From NCBI GenBank assembly GCA_945643635.1, contig CALZFC010000005.1, positions 4,697,501 through 4,761,500 on the forward strand: a stretch of DNA of 64,000 bases, written 5' to 3'. The notes under the pieces are model-generated. The model did not search any database. It saw only the letters and a program-made list of their open reading frames with translations, and was not told where the DNA came from. A program made the position numbers and the translations under genes. Shown piece after piece: positions 58,078 to 64,000 of the stretch (the first letter of the stretch is position 1; each line of letters starts with the position of its first letter). The stretch is from Allodiplogaster sudhausi. Its lineage: Eukaryota > Nematoda > Chromadorea > Rhabditida > Diplogasteridae.

Positions 58078-58810
58078 TAGAGAGAGAGGAGAAAGAGAGG
58101 GAGAGAGAGGAAGAGTGAGAGAGAGAAAGAGAGAGTGAGAGAGAGGAGGGAGTGGCAGAGAAAGAAAGAGAGAGAGAGAGACAAAGAAAGAGAGAGGGAG
58201 AGATAGAGAGAGAAAGAGAGAGAGATAGGAAGAGGGAGAGAGAGAGACAGAGAGAGAGAGAGACAGAGAGAGAGACAGAGAGAGAAGGTGTAGCTGTGCG
58301 CATGCTGACACTTAGTGAGAGATGCTGAAACTCTTAGGGAGCAGAGAGAATCCATGCTTAGCTTTCTCTGTTTCTCTCCCTTCCAAGTACTATTCACAAC
58401 ATTTGTCTTGGCAGCAAAGTATGTCGCCGATTGTGCCATTTTTCCTTCTTGCACACCTCAAGTCAGGCAAAACCGTCTTAGGCTTCCGTTCTCCACTCAA
58501 ATGGAGAACTGTCATGTTGCAGTCTCAAGGAGAACTCTTTATTCATTTTTCTCTCTCAATTCCTCTCACTTCTCACTCCCCACCACGATCTATTTATCTA
58601 CATATTTATCAATAACCAATCAAGCAATCAAGAATCAATCAATATGTCTGTCTATATACATATTAGTAATCAAGTATGTATTTCCAACCCTCCCACGACA
58701 GTTCACCTGTTAGTTGATCATTCTTTACTATTGTGCTTCATATCGTCTGCAAAAGCTTCTTGTCGAATTTCTTCCCGAATTTTATTTAACTGATACTTTA
58801 AGAACTTGGC
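56864..58810. other. Microsatellite-rich spacer
   Basis: Two long purine arrays dominate: 57084-57214 (near-pure GA) and 58038-58290 (interrupted GA). CT-rich sequence lies at 57300-57500. Short frames at 57726-57929 and 58315-58713 show no conserved content. I see no supported gene in nearly 2 kb. Confidence 0.5.
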
Positions 58811-59559
58811 ATGAAAGAGCCGTGTTTTCGCTGCAAGCGGCCGACGTATTTCAATGATAAGGTAAATAAATGAGATTGTCAGAGCTGAAATATTTGCACT
58901 GAATTATAATTATAATTTTAATTGACTTTTAAACAGTTCAATCGATCAACTTAGTTTTAAATTAGTTTTTCTTCATTAAAGCTTTTTTCAATCTTTTGAA
59001 AATAACATTAAGAAAACTGTTTTTTTTGCGTATTATGATTGCTTCCAAAATACAGAGTGCGAACTTGCAGATTGGTCCTCTAAAAGATGGCTCGCTGTTC
59101 CATAAGGGATGTTTCAAGTGCTGGATCTGTGGCACGCGACTTACGCTCAAGACCTATCACAACAATCGAAACGACACGCAGGATCTCGAGGTAGCACAAT
59201 ACTCTCTCCTCCCTCTTTCTCCATTCTTTCTCCCATTGTCTACCCCTCCCTCTCCCCTTCTCTCTCTCCCTTTCTCTCTCTCTCTCCCTCTCTCTCTCCC
59301 TATCTCTCTCCCTCTCTCTTTCTCTCTCTCTCCCTCTCTCTTTCTCTCTCCCTCCCTCTCTCTTTCTCTCCCTCTCTCTCTTTCTCTCTCCCTCTCTCTC
59401 TCTCGCGCTCTCTCTCTCTCTCCATCCTAGGTATACTGCGCCGGTCATGTGCCGACTCCCGGTCCCCACGATCCGATTCCTCACCGATCGAATTTGTTGT
59501 TTTCTCCGAAAACAAAGGGAGAATATCCACATAATCTGATGCGGCCCGCTGCTCCTTGA
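58811..59559 (+). CDS. Single-LIM-domain protein related to hillarin/LTD (99 aa)
   Basis: Three exons (58811-58861, 59071-59190, 59431-59559) join to a 300-nt frame. The product is one LIM zinc-binding domain: CFRC, 19 residues, HKGC, then FKCWIC, 22 residues, CAGH. The segments IGPLKDGSLFHKGCFKCWIC and LTLKTYHNNRNDTQDLEVYC strongly resemble the LIM domain of hillarin / LIM-and-transglutaminase (LTD) proteins, where it is followed by a KY/transglutaminase region. Here the protein ends at HNLMRPAAP soon after the LIM domain. An open frame in another phase (LEEEFRKDYELLDLLTDLST) follows directly and could be coding only with an alternative splice. A CT-rich intron (59200-59430) precedes the last exon. 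Confidence 0.75.
59255..59430 (+). repeat. (CT)n-rich tract at LIM gene acceptor
   Basis: Interrupted CT array running up to the acceptor TCCATCCTAG of the last LIM exon, again serving as polypyrimidine tract. Confidence 0.9.
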
Positions 59560-60453
59560 AGAGGAATTTCGGAAGGATTACGAACTTCTCGACCTCCTCA
59601 CTGATCTTTCTACTTTTCAACCTTTTCAGATTCCTCTTTGCGACACCAAAAACCTTACAATTTCACTTATGCCATGGTTGTTGTATTTTAAATTCATTTT
59701 CACTTCTTATCGCCCCATGGGTTGTGCTGTAAAGAAAATACGATGCTGCTTGTACATGATTATGATAAGTGTAAAGTTTCTTTTTCTTTTGCATAGTTAC
59801 GACTTTCTCTGAAACCACACTATAAAACATATGTACTATGTGTAGAGTCTTCCACAAACCCTACAAAGCGACCGAAGTGTAGAATGCTCGCTTTGTAGTT
59901 TCTACTCTTCCTTCCAATCCTACAGTATGTACATATGTACATATGATTATGTATGTACATACATATGTACAAATGCAAAAGTAGTGTGGAAGAGGATTAA
60001 AGGAACGTCATTACACGAAGCACAGATGTAGTACAATCTATAGCAATAATGGCTAAGAAATCTCTACTTCGCGAAATGAAAATACCAAGTGGCTCAGCAC
60101 CTGTTCTTGTCCGTTGTTCTCACCATCCCATGATCCCGTGAATTACTCTCTTCTCATCTTCAAAGTGAACCATTGAAACAACAAACGGCACATTCAAAGG
60201 GATTCAGAATGGCAGAGGAAGAGAAGAAAATGAAGGTGAGAGTTATAGAAAGGAGAGAAGAGAATTGAGAAGAGGAAAACATCACAAGAGAAAGGAGAGG
60301 AAAGGAATGCTACGGAGTCATTCGGGGTGTCATCACAGGTTCGAGGCATCCCTGAGGCATGAAAAGTGAGAGGGAACAGGGGAGAGAAGAGAGAGGAGGG
60401 GAGAGAGGGGAAAGAGAGAGGGAGAGACAGGGAAGAGGGAGAGAGAACGAAGA

Positions 60454-60498
<45 letters not shown>

Positions 60499-60562
60499 AC
60501 GCGAGCAGCTGTCATGGCAAGGAGCGGATCGGCAGAATGGAGGTACGGACAACTCGGTGAGG
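59560..60562. other. Spacer with short palindromic ATG/TAC repeats
   Basis: Around 59925-59975 the sequence alternates GTACATATG, GTATGTACATAC, a set of overlapping palindromes. A GA-rich block lies at 60360-60495, including (GA)n at 60459-60493. No gene was recognised. The LIM gene 3' UTR and the next promoter must be here. Confidence 0.5.
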
Positions 60563-61401
60563 ATGGAGAGTGTCGGTCTCCTTTGGTGGCCACGTTTCCT
60601 CTTCTCCTCTGTGCTCCTTCATTTCCTTGTTCTTCTCCGCCCTTCTCATCCTCTCCCAACTTGTGCTGTTGGACAGGTTTGTGATCTTCTCGAATCTTCA
60701 CTTTCACAATGTTAGGAAAGATTATTAAAATTGATCTTCTCAATATTTCTTCAGAAAATATACTTCAGCAAATAATTTTAAGTATGTAGTATCTTTACAA
60801 TAATAAAATTTGAAAATCGTAAGAGGGAGCTCAAAGTGTTGTTGAAGCCATTAGAGGTGTTCTCCTTCCTATGAATTCTGAAGGTATGGGCTCGGAGTCG
60901 CGACATGGTTTCATCTTCCCGGGGAAACATTCTCCTCGTTGCCATATCTGCTTCCGAACACAACAGAAGCTTCTATCAAAGGTTTTTTTTAATTATTTTT
61001 TTTTTTATCATGCAATGATCTTTTAATGTTCATTTTGTAGACTTCATCTTCTATCAGTTTTAATTTTAATATTAAAATCATTTATCAATGCCTCTTGTGT
61101 TGCGAAAACAAGGATGGCCGCCTGTTACCTCGCCGTAAAGATAGATGAAATCCGATAGAGGAGAATGAATGGTTGTTTGAGTCTGTCTTCAATGGCTTCA
61201 TCCCATTCTTCTCTTCGTGTTCTTGTCCTTCTTCCCCCTTCGACATCTCAAGAATCTCTTCTTCTCATCTCCTCTGAGAATCCTGCTCTCATCGTTGATC
61301 GGGATGAAATGCAGACTAGGAGAAGACTTGGAATCGTTAATCACGACAACCTTTTGTTATTCGATCGGTATGTTCTTTCATGGGCTTTTCTATCTTACTC
61401 C

Positions 61402-61455
<54 letters not shown>

Positions 61456-62693
61456 ATTGGTACTTCTGACTCCATCTCTATGTACATATTTCTGCCTCCT
61501 CCGTTTTATCTTTGCTTGATATCCTAGATGTGGCCGATTAGTTCGCTCTCTCCACTACAATCAATCTGATACGCGACTTCTCTTAAAGACAATTAAGCAA
61601 GCTCAGCAGTTCGCAGTTTGTGGATTTTGCCAGCACGACAAAGAAACAGTCCAAGTTGGTTATTCTCTTTAATCTCTTTTTAAAGACTTCTTGCATTGTT
61701 CTTTCAAAATGATTCGTATTTGGTGCACTGAGACCGCTTCCAACAAGGTCGATGCCTACGTGAGAAGTGGAGCCGCAGCCGAGACCGGAGTCTTCATAAT
61801 CCCAACCGAGAGACGGCGACCCCCTCCCCCCTCTCCCTCCCCCTTCTACCGTATCCCCTCCTCTCCCTCCCCCTTCTACCGTATCCAATCGAACACTAAT
61901 TCGGACCGCCGATTCCATCCAACTCGTCCTTCGTACCAAACCACTCATGTGACACACCCGTACCAGTCCCCTCACTACACTACTCCCTCTTCGCATCTTC
62001 TCACTCACATCCAATACCCCCCATCTCATCTGCTGTACTCTCAGTCGCCCCGTCCTCCCAATCCCCCTCCAGCACAGCCAATTCACTCAACACGCCAGGA
62101 AGTCTCCCCTAATACAGAATCTCCAACTGATCTTGAATACGGCGACTATGAGGACTTTCCCACCACGAAGCCAGCAGCAAGAGAAGGGAGAATGGAAAGG
62201 AGAGATTACAGAGAAGAGGCGAGAGTTGCTGGCAGGCAGTCATCAGTCTCGGCTGGTGTGGTTATTAAATTTCTAGTTCTTTTCTTGGAAAAGGATTGTT
62301 TATTACATTTTGATAATTCGCAAAATTTAATAATTATACTATCCAGCCAACTTCCGATAATATTAATCTTTTCTTTTCGCAGGGAAATCAGAGGAAAAAA
62401 GCGTAAGAAGAGGATCTTCCTCAACGACTTCGACTACTCCTCTGCCCCCGTCCACAACTAAGAATTCCTTCCAGTACACGGAAGACGACTACCCGGATTA
62501 TACATTCGCAGAAGAAGCAACAGCAGCTGTCTCTTCCACTGAAACTCCCCCCGAGGTCAGTCCGAGCCTAGGAGACTCAGCCACGAACTCTCTTCAGACA
62601 CAACTCGAAGCCCCTCGAGCTGCCGCCCTGACCGCGATGGACGAAGATGTCCCCTGCTCAGCAGTCACTGATGACATCTGTTTCCATCAGGCA
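60563..62693 (+). CDS. Secreted protein, possible SelP-N-like domain with Pro/Ser-rich tail
   Basis: The first exon (60563-60676) encodes a signal-peptide-like start, MESVGLLWWPRFLFSSVLLH followed by FLVLLRPSHPLP. Later exons encode SLRVLVLLPPSTSQESLLLI and RRLGIVNHDNLLLFDR, which joins at 61368/61529 to CGRLVRSLHYNQSDTRLLLK and AQQFAVCGFCQ. The DRCGRL block followed by a CGxC pair resembles the N-terminal thioredoxin-like domain of selenoprotein P; no UGA/Sec can be asserted. Next comes a long low-complexity region rich in Pro, Ser, Tyr and His (62-aa scale repeats of SPSPFYRI; YQTTHVTHPYQSPHYTTPSS), acidic stretches (TDLEYGDYEDFPTT; YTEDDYPDYTFAEE), and an end near PCSAVTDDICFHQ. Exons between 60676 and 61190 are not resolved, nor is the 3' end. 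Function unknown. Confidence 0.45.
61405..61448 (+). repeat. (CT)n array in the secreted-protein gene
   Basis: Pure CT run on the sense strand in the intron that splits the DR|CGRL motif. Confidence 0.92.
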
Positions 62694-63050
62694 AGCCAGA
62701 CTGGACTTTCTCTTCTTCAACTACATTACCGCTGGGGTACGGATCGAGTTGCTTGAGGCAAGATTAATTAAAAATTGTGGAAAATTATTGATGGTGGTGT
62801 GTGTTCATATCTTTGACTTCAGCACACTCTCGCGCATCCCTATTGTTCAAAAAGGTAATGCAAATACATTTATATATATTGAATTACGGCACATCTCAAA
62901 CCATTCAGAGGCTCATAACGACTCGAGCGCTAAGAACCACGCAAATTCAATTGCTTCATATATTAATAACTCAGCAAGCATTATGTATTTTATTAGCACT
63001 TCTTGACATCTATCGGTACGAGAGAGTGTGCTGAAATCAAAAATACGTAT

Positions 63051-63549
63051 TGCATTATATGAATATTTTTTTCCGATTTTTAATTTAATCGTTTTGCCCA
63101 AGCCGCTCAGATCCGCTTGATCCGTGTCCGCTGGCTTGCGGCCGGAACTGTATGTGCATACAGTTGTATAGTTTTTTTTATTCTTTGAAACTCTGTTATT
63201 TCATATTTTATGCACTTTTGAAGAGAAAAAGCGGAAGGAAGATGTCTTCGTGTTGCACGAAGGGAGTCTATCTAGTAGATTTCTGCCAACCTGGAAAGTG
63301 CATTGTATGAATATTTTTTTTCCGATTTTTAATTTAATCGTTTTGCCCAAGCCGCTCAGATCCGCTTGATCCGTGTCCGCTGGCTTGCGGCCGGAACTGT
63401 ATGTGCATACAGTTGTATAATTTTTTTTATTCTTTGAAACTCTGTTATTTCATATTTTATGCACTTTTGAAGAGAAAAAGCGGAAGGAAGATGTCTTCGT
63501 GTTGCACGAAGGGAGTCTATCTAGTAGATATCTGCCAACCTGGAAAGTG
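63051..63549 (+). repeat. 248-bp tandem duplication (two near-identical copies)
   Basis: Copy 1 (63051-63298) and copy 2 (63299-63549) begin TGCATT(A/G)TATGAATATTT and end CTGGAAAGTG. They differ by about three substitutions and one extra T. Each copy contains CTGTATG-TG-CATACAG, a 7-bp inverted repeat, and the start of a Cys-rich frame. High identity suggests a recent event. Confidence 0.93.
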
Positions 63550-63596
63550 TTCAAACGCCACTATTCAGCCGTGTTGCCTTCAGAAATTCTTGCAGG
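63490..63596 (+). CDS. Cys-rich exon, partial gene of unknown family
   Basis: An open segment from ATG at 63491 encodes MSSCCTKGVYLVDICQPGKC followed by SNATIQPCCLQKFLQ and then a donor-like CAG|GTTCTC at 63596. It may be the first coding exon of a Cys-rich protein continuing beyond the window. Upstream copy 1 has the same start but runs into a stop right after CQPGKC because the duplication junction interrupts it. No family is recognised. Confidence 0.35.
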
Positions 63597-63699
63597 TTCT
63601 CAGTTTCATTAACCTAGAGCTGTTTTCATCCCCATAACTCTTCTCTGTATTTGCTTATTAGTAGTCACTATTCCTTGTTGTCTATTACCATCCATTTGA

Positions 63700-63812
63700 T
63701 CCAGCGGTCTCTCTGTTCCTCCCTCTCACTCCCTCTCTATTTCCCTCTCTCTCTTTCTTTCTCCTTCCTTCACTCTATCTCATTCTCTCGTTGTCTGCCC
63801 CGCTCATTCTCT

Positions 63813-63857
<45 letters not shown>

Positions 63858-64000
63858 TATCTCTCCATTTCTCTCTTTCTCCATATACCTCTCTCTCTCT
63901 TTTCTTTTTCTCAATCTCGTTCTCTCCCTCCCTCTCCCTCTCTCTCTTTTCTTTTTCTCCATCTCGTCCTCTCCCTCCCCCTCTCTCTCTCTCTCTCTCT
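63700..64000 (+). repeat. CT-rich terminal region
   Basis: (CT)n at 63813-63852 and CT-rich sequence to the window end. No coding content recognised apart from serving as probable intron of the preceding Cys-rich exon. Confidence 0.85.

Noticed and set aside
57922..58454. Long minus-strand Ser/Leu frames
   Set aside because: They translate a GA/CT microsatellite; three overlapping frames are all open, which is typical of simple repeats and not of coding sequence.

Overview
The window is nuclear DNA from a compact-genome animal. Genes lie on both strands, are split by many short GT-AG introns (commonly 45-70 nt), and encode metazoan proteins: an exocyclic set of mitochondrial and ER factors, a kinetochore Rod protein, an AP-3 adaptor subunit, a peptide-type GPCR and a p50RhoGAP. 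Two side-by-side TRIC channels, a hillarin/LTD-type LIM domain and a reduced mitochondrial alanyl-tRNA synthetase would fit an ecdysozoan, perhaps a nematode, but the species is not determined. Introns and spacers are full of (CT)n/(GA)n arrays, which produce many meaningless Ser-Leu or Arg-Glu frames.

Layout. 1-1052: low-complexity spacer. 1053-6628 (-): mitochondrial AlaRS in nine exons that join to exactly 470 aa, containing only the aminoacylation and tRNA-recognition parts. 6852-8229 and 8694-10167 (+): tandem TRIC cation-channel genes (285 and 286 aa). 10606-13059 (+): TOE1 deadenylase (463 aa). 13467-16465 (-): ARHGAP1-like CRAL-TRIO/RhoGAP. 16925-27994 (-): KNTC1/Rod-like giant gene. 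28330-35488: a complete 7.16-kb Mutator-like (MULE) transposon with ~104-bp terminal inverted repeats and a perfect 9-bp target-site duplication; it holds a transposase-like gene, two unrecognised genes and a piece of a myosin VI gene without most of its motor. 35676-38115 (+): PRELID1-like gene (223 aa), whose second intron carries a 767-bp hAT element (8-bp duplication) containing an eEF2-kinase exon relic, and a 132-bp MITE of the same MULE family. 38608-39122 (+): EMC5; 39176-40667 (+): NDUFAF6. 41501-43727 (+): rhodopsin-like GPCR. 44235-46120: a 1.9-kb element with 25-bp inverted repeats. 46357-53988 (+): AP3D1. 55480-56863 (+): neuronal-calcium-sensor-like EF-hand gene. 58811-59559 (+): 99-aa single-LIM protein. 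60563-62690 (+): secreted protein with a possible selenoprotein-P-like N-terminal domain. 63051-63549: a recent 248-bp tandem duplication around a Cys-rich exon.

The host genes are housekeeping loci from unrelated pathways (mitochondrial translation, PA/lipid transfer, complex I assembly, ER insertion, snRNA 3'-end trimming, vesicle coat, kinetochore checkpoint). No operon-like shared function is evident, although EMC5 and NDUFAF6 are packed very tightly. The most novel content is the transposon cargo: two different DNA-transposon superfamilies in this one interval each carry exons of recognisable animal genes (myosin VI in the MULE, eEF2 kinase in the hAT element).
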